Positions 1-6,789 are shown, counted from the first letter of the stretch. The stretch is DNA of 8,353 nt from Bacteroidia bacterium (GCA_026391515.1 JAPLEC010000114.1:1-8353), one strand, 5' to 3'. The notes: a model not told the origin generated them from the sequence alone. A program made the numbers and translations.

Positions 1-585
1 AGTATTTGAACTGAATGTCCGTTCCTGGGTTTCACATAATGCTGTTGCACTTCCAATGATATTAGGATGGAGTCTATAGTATTTTCTATAGCTCATTTGG
101 TATGAGGCAGGGCCATAGTCTCTTGCATGTAACATTAATACTTTGTTACCCCATTTCGATATATACATACCCTGAGTTGAAGTTTGTATAGCTGAATGAT
201 CATCAGCATAATATGAGATTTTTGAAGCATAAGGTTCAGTAGTTTCAATGTAACTTTGATCTGTCCAGTAAATATCTTCTTCTGTTTGTGAATTATATCC
301 AATCCAACATATTGGACCTCCTTCAGTCATATTCCATGCGTAACTGTGACAATTGTATGTATTTGTTGTGGTTGCAGTGCCTTGCTCTGTAGCATTTGGA
401 TATGCTATTCTAAAAACATTTCCCCAATCTATTTTATCCTGATAAGAAAAAATTTCTGGTGTTTGATATGCAGTAAAATTAGTCCCTCTTGGTGTCGTAA
501 GTGTAATCATCGGTGGCTGGGCTGCTAATTGGTTTAATCCCAATATAATAAACCCCAGAAATGATATTAATAATTTAGTTTTCAT
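1..585 (-). CDS. Secreted papain/NlpC-like cysteine hydrolase (NCHSYAW family), 3' end outside window
   Basis: The frame is open from ATG 585-583 to the window edge, giving 195 residues with no stop, so the C-terminus is missing. Residues 1-23 (MKTKLLISFLGF... ending LAAQ) form a clear Sec signal peptide, which supports this start and export. The core has NCHSYAW at 78-84 (Cys79), YWTDQSYIE at 106-114, DDHSAI at 128-133 (His130) and YISKWGNK at 141-148. This Cys, then about 50 residues, then His, then KWG order resembles papain-fold NlpC/P60/CHAP-like hydrolases, so Cys79 and His130 are the likely catalytic pair. From about residue 176 (IIGSATALCETQERTFS) the sequence looks like the start of the Cys-containing Ig/PKD-like modules seen in Bacteroidota surface proteins, so the full protein is probably modular. 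The substrate is unknown; peptidoglycan or peptide is a guess from the fold. The gene starts 58 bp after its upstream neighbour and is probably co-transcribed with it. Confidence 0.72.
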   Translation of the reverse strand, partial: MKTKLLISFLGFIILGLNQLAAQPPMITLTTPRGTNFTAYQTPEIFSYQDKIDWGNVFRIAYPNATEQGTATTTNTYNCHSYAWNMTEGGPICWIGYNSQTEEDIYWTDQSYIETTEPYASKISYYADDHSAIQTSTQGMYISKWGNKVLMLHARDYGPASYQMSYRKYYRLHPNIIGSATALCETQERTFSSNT

Positions 586-643
586 ACAATCAATATTTAA
601 TGAATATTTGTCTAATATTTAGAGCTCCAAAATTTAAGTGCAT

Positions 644-1348
644 TCAAAATTGTTTTGCAATAACTAGTATTTTATCTATTATAGAAGTATCCAATACAAT
701 TCCTGAAGAATTGAATGCATTATATATATCCTTATTGGTAATTTTGTCAAGAGCTCTATTATTTAAAACATTAATAACTCTTGAAATAATTAATGCCGTA
801 GTAATCTGACGACCAATAGATTCATTCTTACTTTTTCTGGTCTCTAGATTCTTAATTGCCTGCAACAGAATTTCTGATTTCTCTGAATTATTATAATTTC
901 TAATAATTTTATCTTGAGCTAATAATAATTCGAAAAATGATATCTGAAGAAATGAAGGTTTATTATTATCCCCATTTAGAGTATAATTTTGGATATCAAT
1001 TTCAGGATAATAATTAAGTAATACCTTATTTAAATCTGGTCGATTTAAAAGCTCGTTTAAACCGTTAAAATGAGTTGAATAAAACTCAAAACAAGTTTGC
1101 ATATTATTGGTAGAAAAAAAATCAACTAAGCGTGGATAATTTAAACAGGTAAGCAATAGTGCTTTCGTTGATAGAGTGCTTAGAACCTGATCAGGTATTA
1201 TGCATACTTCATCCATCTGATCTGATGTAGTTAACTTTGCCCATTGTTCAGTACCAGGTTTAATCGGGAATTCATAAGGTTTATCATTCACTTGAGCCAT
1301 TAAAAAGACTGAAAGAAACCAGATGTTAAGTAGAAGTAACTTTTTCAT
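644..1348 (-). CDS. Secreted 234-residue protein of unknown function, partner of the NCHSYAW hydrolase
   Basis: This is a complete frame, ATG 1348-1346 to TGA 646-644. Residues 1-19 (MKKLLLLNIWFLSVFLMAQ) are a signal peptide, and no lipobox cysteine follows, so the product should be periplasmic or secreted. The mature N-terminus has a characteristic block: YEFPIKPGTEQW (about 25-36), then DEVCIIPDQVLSTLSTKALL and TCLNYPRLVDFF, then a FNGLNELLNRPDLNK segment. The remainder is mostly predicted helix with no catalytic motif that I recognise. From memory, proteins with this 'P(I/V)KPGTEEW ... CQIPE.IL..MST..L...CL.YP' pattern recur in Bacteroidota as uncharacterised proteins; I could not check this. 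The next gene downstream, 58 bp away, encodes a secreted Cys/His hydrolase, so a chaperone, inhibitor or complex partner is possible, but that is inference. It is strongly AT-rich. A near-consensus Bacteroidota promoter lies just upstream. Confidence 0.75.
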   Translation of the reverse strand: MKKLLLLNIWFLSVFLMAQVNDKPYEFPIKPGTEQWAKLTTSDQMDEVCIIPDQVLSTLSTKALLLTCLNYPRLVDFFSTNNMQTCFEFYSTHFNGLNELLNRPDLNKVLLNYYPEIDIQNYTLNGDNNKPSFLQISFFELLLAQDKIIRNYNNSEKSEILLQAIKNLETRKSKNESIGRQITTALIISRVINVLNNRALDKITNKDIYNAFNSSGIVLDTSIIDKILVIAKQF

Positions 1349-1360
1349 TTCAATTAGAAT

Positions 1361-1390
1361 TAAATGTAAGATTTGAGAAAATTTACCAAA
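1361..1390 (-). promoter_or_regulatory. Candidate Bacteroidota-type promoter for the 1348-1 gene pair
   Basis: On the minus strand TTTG (1390-1387) is followed after 18 bp by TACATTTA (1368-1361). The Bacteroidota housekeeping promoter is TTTG, about 19 bp, then TAnnTTTG, so the -7 box differs only in its last base. It lies 12 bp before the ATG at 1348, implying a very short leader. The local sequence is very AT-rich, so a chance match is quite possible. No other good candidate is visible in the 254-bp gap 1349-1602, which otherwise holds nothing recognisable. Confidence 0.3.
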
Positions 1391-1602
1391 CAGGTTTACT
1401 GAGATAAAATTATGAATACCTTTTATTTAATTCAAGGCATCAAAATGATGAAAGTTATAAAACCATTGTTTTAAAAGATTAAATCTGAGAATGAAAGGAT
1501 AATTGCCCATATTTTGATAAGATTATCCATCAATATAGTCTGACTTTTGCATGAATCATTTTAAAAATCTTTTGGGGAAATGACGCAACAATTCATTTAC
1601 TA

Positions 1603-2730
1603 TTAATACCAGGTAGGAAAATCTATTGAAAGAGTTCTACTTCTACAGATCGTAAATACTCCATTTCCTCCTTTAATGTTTCCATTCAGGTATACTGGCT
1701 CTGAAAATGGGTCATTCTTAGTTTGCTTATAGGTATAGAGGCTCTTTTCAAAAAAATACAGTTCTTCAGGAATTGATAATACTTTTATATTTATAGCTTT
1801 TAAGAAATCATAGACGCTGTAGGTATCGCTAAATTGGGTTGAAATTGTAATAGTGCAGGTTTTATCAGTAGTATTAGTCCCGTCAATGAAATAGCCAAAA
1901 ACAGGAGATTTAACAACTGATAGAAAATTTTCATTGCACTTATAGTGATACATAATTAATCCAAACATTTCTGCAAAAAAACCAGGGTAATTGGTCTCTC
2001 TTACAGTAAAATCTAATAATCCAGATGAAGGGATATATAAACTACTTAATGTACTACCTGCACCTTCTACAATGAGTGCATAGTATTTTTCTTGTTCATT
2101 ATTATTGATAAATGAAAAACTAGCGACAACAGATTTTACAACCGTTAAACCTGAACAACTTTGCGGTATAGACAACGTAGTAATTTCCTTGTTAACTGAA
2201 ATAAAGTTTAGCTGAGATGGCGGTTCGGGAACAACAATATCTGCCGAAATACTGACTAAAGTCTTTTCCCGAGCAGTTAAAATATATGTTTCACCAGATA
2301 TAAAAGCTATGCTGTCAGGAATTTTAAAATTTAAAAGATCTTTCATGGTTTGATCACTATGGTAATTAAATATTTCCTTTTCAGGAGTTGATATTGAAAA
2401 GGAAAGCTCTCTTAATGAGTCATTTATTTCTTCAGGGTATTCCGACTGGTACGATTTTTCGAAGGAAATGTATCTAGCGGTATCATCAGCATCGATAATG
2501 CCAATGCTGCAAAGTTTTTCAGGCAGGTTTGGCCGAACGAATGTATCCATGTTTTCACAATTAAATAATCCGAGAGATGTAAATAAAACCAGTATAACTA
2601 GTATCCTTCTATTAATAACTGATTTAAGTTGTTTTACAATAGCTATTCTGAAGAAAAGAATACTTAGATATAGCTTTAATAGACACTTTCCCCTCGTAAT
2701 TTGTATGGAATTAAATTGCATATATTTCAT
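1603..2730 (-). CDS. DUF4249-type outer-membrane lipoprotein, TonB-receptor partner
   Basis: The frame spans 375 codons to TAA 1605-1603. After a hydrophobic stretch (about 43-57, ILVILVLFTSLGLFN) comes Cys58, a plausible lipoprotein cysteine with a relaxed Bacteroidota lipobox. The start of the mature part, VRPNLPEKLCSIGIID followed by ARYISFEKSYQ, matches the opening of the DUF4249 family: a short 'NLP.KL.V.G' strand and then a '..I.LS.S' strand. A proline-rich VPEPPSQLNF segment lies near the middle. DUF4249 lipoproteins are typically encoded beside a TonB-dependent receptor, as here, and are thought to act as surface partners of it. The start is odd. ATG 2730-2728 overlaps the preceding stop as ATGA, which suggests translational coupling, yet it leaves about 40 residues, including a second hydrophobic run (CLLKLYLSILFFRIAIV), before the usual signal peptide. 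No ATG, GTG or TTG lies closer to the lipobox. Family call fairly sure, N-terminus uncertain. Confidence 0.78.
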   Translation of the reverse strand: MKYMQFNSIQITRGKCLLKLYLSILFFRIAIVKQLKSVINRRILVILVLFTSLGLFNCENMDTFVRPNLPEKLCSIGIIDADDTARYISFEKSYQSEYPEEINDSLRELSFSISTPEKEIFNYHSDQTMKDLLNFKIPDSIAFISGETYILTAREKTLVSISADIVVPEPPSQLNFISVNKEITTLSIPQSCSGLTVVKSVVASFSFINNNEQEKYYALIVEGAGSTLSSLYIPSSGLLDFTVRETNYPGFFAEMFGLIMYHYKCNENFLSVVKSPVFGYFIDGTNTTDKTCTITISTQFSDTYSVYDFLKAINIKVLSIPEELYFFEKSLYTYKQTKNDPFSEPVYLNGNIKGGNGVFTICRSRTLSIDFPTWY

Positions 2731-3092
2731 ACTTTATGTATATTAATTTCTGACATTTTCCTTATTCTTTTCCAGCAATTTTCGGAGAGTGGCACGATAA
2801 AGTTCTTTTTCAATTGAACCTGATGCCTTTTTATTATCAGTTTCTCCAAATGCATTAAATTAATGACATGAGATTTATGACATCTAATTAATTTATCGGC
2901 GCAATAAGTCTTCTCAATGAATGAGATATTATGGAGAATTTTAACTGGAGACTCATTATCTATAGTGAACACATTTGTACAATTACCATCTGCAGAACAC
3001 ATTATAATATCAGAATAGTCATAATAAACAAAACCAGAAGATGTTTTAAAAACAATAGGTTTTATAGTATTATCAGCTACTTCTTTCAACAT
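2727..3092 (-). CDS. Stand-alone LytTR-domain DNA-binding regulator
   Basis: This 121-residue protein consists almost entirely of one LytTR DNA-binding domain. The diagnostic features are in order: an opening strand IVFKTSSGFVYYDYSDIIMC (13-32), SADGNCTNVFT (33-43), a 'sl..ie' segment HNISFIEKTY (54-63), the hallmark RCHKSHVINL (70-79, usually R.HRSyiVNl), and near the end IVPLSENCWKRI (99-110, usually 'ipvSr...k.l'). LytTR proteins bind imperfect direct repeats upstream of target promoters. Most are response regulators with an N-terminal receiver domain; here only about a dozen residues precede the domain and no phosphorylation site or membrane segment is visible, so the input signal is unclear. 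The gene begins 4 bp after the TonB-receptor stop and its own stop overlaps the DUF4249 start (ATGA), so it is embedded in that operon and probably regulates it. The domain call is secure; the target is inference. Confidence 0.9.
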   Translation of the reverse strand: MLKEVADNTIKPIVFKTSSGFVYYDYSDIIMCSADGNCTNVFTIDNESPVKILHNISFIEKTYCADKLIRCHKSHVINLMHLEKLIIKRHQVQLKKNFIVPLSENCWKRIRKMSEINIHKV

Positions 3093-3096
3093 AATT

Positions 3097-5430
3097 TTAA
3101 TATTTAATTGTCAAAGTCAAAGACGGCATTATTGGAAATAGAGAAATATTTTTGAAATAATATGACTTTGTGTTTTCATTATATGTTTTTTTAAAATAAA
3201 AGGTATTCCTGCGATTATAGACATTATAAATATCAGCATCAAGAAAGATTGTAAATTTTCGTTTCAACAAAAGTTGTCTGATTGAGAGATCGAGACGATG
3301 ATAATCAAAGTATCTTATATTATTCTTTGTTTCGAAAAATTCGCCGTAAGATGTCTCATGCATATATATAGTTGCCGGGGCGCCTGACTGGTAGACGAAA
3401 TTAAGCCCGAAGCTTGTCTTTTCTTTAAAGCAATACTTCAGAGAAAGATTAAAATTATGAGGTCTATCAGCAGTAGAGGGAATCCACATCAATCCTTCAG
3501 GTGCGTACCACTCTCTTTTTGACCTTGACCAGGTATAGCTGGCGTTGCCGGTCAGCTTCCCGGTTCTTTTTATTACACCTGCCTCAATACCATAAGCTCG
3601 AAGATTAATCTTGTCAACCAAATCTACAAACGAAGAGTCGAATATGAAACTGGCGCCTGGCTTGAAGTCGAGCATTCCCGAAGTTCTCTTGAGATAACCG
3701 TCGAGGCTCCAGACAAAGTCATTTTTGATCTGTCCCTGAATTCCTGCAGAGAGCACATCCGATATCTCAGGTCCGAAATCTTTATACAGGGGCAGCCATA
3801 ACTGTGTTCTGAGCCCTGCATTTGATCCTTCCACGGAATGGTCATCCTGGCTCAGCCTTACAAAATTGATATGGGGTGAAATGCGACTTCCGGGCTTATA
3901 TGAAAACCTCAATCTTGGTTCCGGTACAAAAAAGCTGCCATTTCTTATTATTATTCCTGATAACCTTATTCCTGCATCGATCTGAAAGTTTTCTGATAAA
4001 CTGGTAGTTGCCGAGAAGAAAAAAGATGTCTCATTTACTAAATCGTTACCTCCCAGATCATTTCTGGTTTCCTCACCATCAATTGTATTAGTTGCATAAT
4101 TATTTGAAACAAAGTACCTGAACCTGTCGGATACTCCCGCTGATACAGTTGCCTTGTTGAAAATTCGGCTTATTGTAACGGAACTCCCTATGTTGTGTAT
4201 TGTGGGATAAAACGAGTAAAGAGTACCCGAAGTACTGATCTTTTGCCCGGTAGTATCGATGAAGGATTCCGATCCGGAATAGATTTTACGACCAATTGAA
4301 AGCCTGTTATAATTAAGGGTCACTTTCCATATATAATTACTTTTAAACGGAGGGTCCCACTGCAGTGCATGAACCATGCTGTTCCAACCTGTACTTATTC
4401 CATCGGTGTATTTTAAAAGAGTATCGGCGCGCTGTCCGGTTGTTTTATTTTCATCTTTCCCGTTATCGTAATTACCGAAAAAAAGATAGCTGATCTTTCC
4501 CAACTTTGCAGACTCATGAGAAAGCTTTACAAAGGAATCATAAAAGGAATATTTATCAGGAGGAAGAAAATTGCCGACATCAGTCGGGACAATTTTCTTA
4601 AGAAGGGGTGCATAAAGAGAATAATTTCCTCTTTTCAGCCCGGCTGTAAGATCAAGGTTAATTCTATTAAAAGGAATATCGAGGGTCAGGACCGAAGAGA
4701 GAAGTCCGAGTCTGATCTGAGCGCTGAGCGAATCAGTGTGAGGTTTACGAAAATCCAGATCAATGATTGATGATGCTCCACCGCCGATATCGGAAGGAAT
4801 GTAATCCTTGTAAAACTCGGCGCTTTCAAGGAAATCGAGGTCGTAGGGAGAAACTATTCCCAACAGGTGGCCCGGAAGGAAGAAATAACAGCCGTCAGCG
4901 ATAATTATGTTCTGTCCCGGTCCCCCGCCTCTGACATAGATATCTGAAGTTCCTTCCTTACCGAAAGAAACACCGGGAAGCATCTGGAGAGATTTCAGAA
5001 GATCCGGTTCACTGAATAGCCTGGGTGTTTCACGGATAGCAGCAGGAGTAATAATAAAGTTCCCAAGATTAGTTCTTTCAATACTTTTCGCAGAGTCGCT
5101 TATTACCTTTACTTCCATAAGTTCATAAAGAGATATCTGCATATATAAATCAATGACAGTATCTGATCTTAATTCGAATTTTAAAGTCATAGGTTTATAT
5201 CCAAGTACACGGGCGGAGATTTGTTTAATTCCGCCTGAGGCGATTAATGAATAATTACCGAAATTGTCAGAGGAAGTTTGTCCTCCATCTGGCTTTAAAT
5301 AGATTGCCACACCGGCAATGAGATAATTTTCTTCCTTCTCAAGAACACGACCCGTAATCCTGAATGACTGACCAGTTGAGAGCGAGCCAGTGATAATGAA
5401 GAATACCAGTATGATGGAAATTCTTTTCAT
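3097..5430 (-). CDS. TonB-dependent outer-membrane receptor with carboxypeptidase-regulatory-like N-domain
   Basis: This 777-residue outer-membrane transporter is expected to import a substrate using TonB/ExbBD energy. Residues 1-21 are a signal peptide (MKRISIILVFFIITGSLSTG). About 22-105 form a CarboxypepD_reg-like beta-sandwich (ITGRVLEKEENYLIAGVAIY, then DNFGNYSL and ISARVLGYKP), typical of Bacteroidota receptors. About 118-232 are the plug, with DLLKSLQMLPGV (143-154) and DIYVRGGGPGQN (163-174). The rest is beta-rich barrel ending in an aromatic residue (LTLTIKY). At 777 residues it is much shorter than SusC receptors (about 1000) and fits the group paired with DUF4249 lipoproteins rather than SusD. 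It opens a tight operon with the LytTR and DUF4249 genes. The substrate cannot be read from the sequence. Its 5' half appears visibly richer in G and C than the flanking genes. No strong promoter is seen upstream. Confidence 0.93.
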   Translation of the reverse strand: MKRISIILVFFIITGSLSTGQSFRITGRVLEKEENYLIAGVAIYLKPDGGQTSSDNFGNYSLIASGGIKQISARVLGYKPMTLKFELRSDTVIDLYMQISLYELMEVKVISDSAKSIERTNLGNFIITPAAIRETPRLFSEPDLLKSLQMLPGVSFGKEGTSDIYVRGGGPGQNIIIADGCYFFLPGHLLGIVSPYDLDFLESAEFYKDYIPSDIGGGASSIIDLDFRKPHTDSLSAQIRLGLLSSVLTLDIPFNRINLDLTAGLKRGNYSLYAPLLKKIVPTDVGNFLPPDKYSFYDSFVKLSHESAKLGKISYLFFGNYDNGKDENKTTGQRADTLLKYTDGISTGWNSMVHALQWDPPFKSNYIWKVTLNYNRLSIGRKIYSGSESFIDTTGQKISTSGTLYSFYPTIHNIGSSVTISRIFNKATVSAGVSDRFRYFVSNNYATNTIDGEETRNDLGGNDLVNETSFFFSATTSLSENFQIDAGIRLSGIIIRNGSFFVPEPRLRFSYKPGSRISPHINFVRLSQDDHSVEGSNAGLRTQLWLPLYKDFGPEISDVLSAGIQGQIKNDFVWSLDGYLKRTSGMLDFKPGASFIFDSSFVDLVDKINLRAYGIEAGVIKRTGKLTGNASYTWSRSKREWYAPEGLMWIPSTADRPHNFNLSLKYCFKEKTSFGLNFVYQSGAPATIYMHETSYGEFFETKNNIRYFDYHRLDLSIRQLLLKRKFTIFLDADIYNVYNRRNTFYFKKTYNENTKSYYFKNISLFPIMPSLTLTIKY

Positions 5431-5707
5431 TGTCAGGGACTGTTTGTATTTTGTCGTATGAAAATAAACTGTTAAAATTAAATCCCACGGTCAATTTAAC
5501 GAAGGTTGAACATCACTTACAAAAAGTTTCCTATCTAATCTTCATGTAATATGAGACCGATTTGTGACATAAAATTAAAATATTTTTATAAACAAGTTAT
5601 TAACAGTAGCCACATTGGATTATTGCATCAGAATCTTGCTTTGTTTATTTTTTGGTTTAATAGGAATTTTACTTTTCATTGGATCAGACTATGTCTAACC
5701 GCTAACG
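5431..5707. other. Upstream region of the receptor operon
   Basis: This is 277 bp of AT-rich sequence between the receptor start and the IS remnant, with no credible gene. It should hold the operon promoter, but I find no convincing TTTG/TAnnTTTG pair. On the minus strand ACAGTTTAT (5472-5464) fully matches the LytTR half-site pattern [TA][AC][CA]GTTN[AG][TG], 33 bp before the ATG. Looser GTT-centred matches lie further upstream. At its far end CTAACCGCTAAC (5695-5706) is a short direct repeat next to the presumed IS boundary. Confidence 0.35.
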
Positions 5708-6156
5708 GGAGTATGTCTTAAAACCTTTTTTGGATAAACGACTTTATATTATGCCATAACCAGTTTTAGCGATGGCCGGAAAATACCTGTCCAATTTGAT
5801 AATTTACAGATAGTTGTCTGAAAAGGACTGAATTTAGTCCTGATACGGCAGAATATGCTTGAAAACAAAACTGAAAGTATCATCAGATACTCTTTAAGCA
5901 GATCCCGGGTTAAAATATTGGCAATTCGTCTGAGGTTATACGCAATAAACATAAGCCCAACATCTGTGCTGGCACGGTTTATTCACTGCTTTGTAAGAAT
6001 GTAGCTGAAGCCCCATTGTCGTTTCATTGTTCCAAACGGATGATCAACTATAGTCTGACGTCTTTTATACAGGTGTTCCTTAAGTTCAATGTTTTTACGG
6101 TTCATTTCGTAGTATTCGGTGAATTTATTGCGTTCAATAAGCCTTAGCACCCTTAC
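5708..6156 (-). mobile_element. Truncated IS1182-family insertion sequence remnant
   Basis: Only the distal (transposase C-terminal) part of an IS1182-family element remains, about 450 bp of an element that normally exceeds 1.4 kb. The left boundary is placed at GGAGTATGTCTTAAAACC (5708-5725), which resembles the terminal repeats of such elements; this is from general knowledge and not verified. No matching inverted repeat is visible on the right, where the homology stops near 6142-6156 against an IS21-like end. The element is therefore deleted at its transposase-start side and must be immobile. Confidence 0.6.
5749..6156 (-). pseudogene. IS1182-family transposase, C-terminal fragment with in-frame stop
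   Basis: Reading the minus strand from about 6142 gives LIERNKFTEYYEMNRKN, then RRQTIVDHPFGTMKRQWGF and SYILTKQ, a TGA stop at 5985-5983, then INRASTDVGLMFIAYNLRRI and a hydrophobic tail to the stop at 5749. The 'R(Q/K).(I/V)(V/E)HPFGT(I/M)KRQWGFSY' and 'ASADVGLMF.AYNLRR' blocks are hallmarks of the IS1182 transposase C-terminal domain (DDE_Tnp_1_6). The HPFG block belongs to the last part of the catalytic region. Upstream, an in-frame TAG at 6159-6157 and loss of similarity end the fragment, so the N-terminal domain and the rest of the catalytic core are absent. The TGA probably arose from a single-base change of a glycine (GGA) codon, since 'TKKG' is common at this position. An ATG at 5952 could start a 67-residue frame, but that is only the decayed tail. 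Confidence 0.85.
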
Positions 6157-6158
6157 CT

Positions 6159-6205
6159 ATAAAGATTGACAAGTGATTGCGGCAGAGTATAAATTCTGAC
6201 CCCCA
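6159..6205 (-). mobile_element. Possible IS21-like solo terminal sequence
   Basis: Read on the minus strand from 6205, TGGGGGTCAGAATTTATA is followed by CTCTGCCGCAATCACTT and then GTCAATCTTTATA. The two GTCA-(a/g)-AT-TTTATA units lie 30 bp apart. IS21-family ends in Bacteroidota typically start with TG and carry repeated 'GGTCAnnnTn...CCGnAAT' transposase-binding units, which this resembles. Only about 47 bp are present and no istA or istB lies nearby, so it would be an orphan end butted against the IS1182 remnant. The call rests on motif resemblance alone. Confidence 0.3.
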
Positions 6206-6246
6206 TATAGCAGCGTGATTTTATAGGATTTTTTTATTTAAATTTG

Positions 6247-6291
6247 AATTAACCCGGGACGGTGCTTTTTATAGCATTGTCCGTGTTAGCT
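6247..6291 (+). repeat. Strong hairpin with attC-like architecture
   Basis: On the plus strand GGACGGTGCT (6257-6266) pairs with AGCATTGTCC (6273-6282) over 10 bp, two of them G-U, around a 6-nt TTTTAT loop. Outside it AATTAAC (6247-6253) can pair with GTTAGCT (6285-6291) at 6 of 7 positions counting one wobble, separated from the inner stem by unpaired CCG and GT. The order AAC, spacer, stem, loop, stem, spacer, GTT is that of integron attC sites, but the outer boxes deviate from RYYYAAC and GTTRRRY. It could equally be an unrelated hairpin, since no T-tract marks it as a terminator. Confidence 0.4.
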
Positions 6292-6384
6292 GCTGCCATT
6301 ATTTCTTAATTATGTTTTAAGCCATCCGGGGTTTAATTGTTTCTTAGTAAATTGTTTTTATGATTTTTAGCATTCTCTAAATTT

Positions 6385-6409
6385 AAGGTGGAGGCTAATC
6401 ATGGGATAG
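6385..6409 (+). other. Orphan Shine-Dalgarno and start codon followed at once by a stop
   Basis: AAGGTGGAGG (6385-6394) lies 6 bp before an ATG at 6401 on the plus strand, an arrangement that looks like a good translation start. The frame is ATG GGA TAG and ends after two codons, exactly where the minus-strand pseudogene terminus begins (6411). It may be the beheaded start of a lost plus-strand gene, perhaps one associated with the hairpin upstream. Chance is the alternative. Confidence 0.25.
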
Positions 6410-6410
6410 C

Positions 6411-6788
6411 TTATCTTACATCATATTCTGTCTCTGCAGTCACCGGAATCCCTGTTGTTGTAATACCTTCAACAATTACTTTAATAGTTGAAGAATTATC
6501 TGCATTAAAAAAATTCAGATAAAGATCTTTGTTGTTTTCCAATTTTATATTTGGTTCCCAAAACAAAGTAGTTGGCAGATCAGGTTTGTAATCGGATTCT
6601 AAAGTGAAGAAATGTTTTGGTGAATAAAAGATGCGTGGTTCATTATACCCTGAAAATTTAATATTGGCTGGATAGAATACTGGCCTGTCTGTGTAAGTGT
6701 AAGTGTCAAAGGACCTGGTAATTACTGAAATTACCTCATTTACTCCACGCATACCATAAATTGAAGCACTAACACCTGGTTTTAAATA
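6411..6788 (-). pseudogene. C-terminal remnant of a TonB-plug/macroglobulin-type surface protein
   Basis: The homologous frame is open from about 6788 to TAA 6413-6411. It begins inside a TonB plug motif, LKPGVSASIYGMRGVNEVIS (the family usually has 'aSiYG.RGanGVI.iyT'). It then runs into a tail with FYSPKHFFTLESDYKPDLP, TTLFWEPNIKLENNKDLYL and IKVIVEGITTTGIP. That tail matches the end of large (about 800-900 residue) Bacteroidota proteins carrying MG2-type domains and a plug, in which 'PDLRTTLYW.P' and 'F.v.vEGIt..G.p' are conserved. Everything before the plug end is missing: an in-frame TAA lies at 6797-6795 and the lipoprotein gene stops at 6790. The first ATG (6752) falls within the plug motif, so any product would lack a signal peptide. 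It is most likely a dead fragment left by deletion or replacement. Confidence 0.75.
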
Positions 6789-6789
6789 T

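Noticed and set aside
346..528. Plus-strand open frame of 60 codons
   Set aside because: Lies antisense inside the NCHSYAW hydrolase gene, is rich in Cys/Ile/Trp in a non-protein-like way, and has no start context.
600..809. Plus-strand open frame of 69 codons
   Set aside because: Antisense to the 3' end of the 234-residue secreted protein, which has a signal peptide and a conserved block; no independent support.
1497..1528. GGATAA/TTATCC inverted repeat considered as a terminator
   Set aside because: Only a 6-bp AT-rich stem around a 20-nt loop, with no T-tract; not supportable as a terminator.
2468..2746. Plus-strand open frame of 92 codons
   Set aside because: Antisense to the N-terminal coding part of the DUF4249 gene; no motif or start signal.
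3624..3845. Minus-strand frame of 73 codons within the receptor
   Set aside because: Out-of-frame shadow of the TonB receptor barrel, whose own frame shows clear family motifs.
4516..4770. Plus-strand open frame of 84 codons, rich in Lys/Arg
   Set aside because: Antisense shadow of the receptor gene.
5695..5708. CTAACCGCTAACGG direct repeat considered as an att core or IS target duplication
   Set aside because: Too short, and not split across the two ends of the IS remnant; no partner copy seen near 6200.
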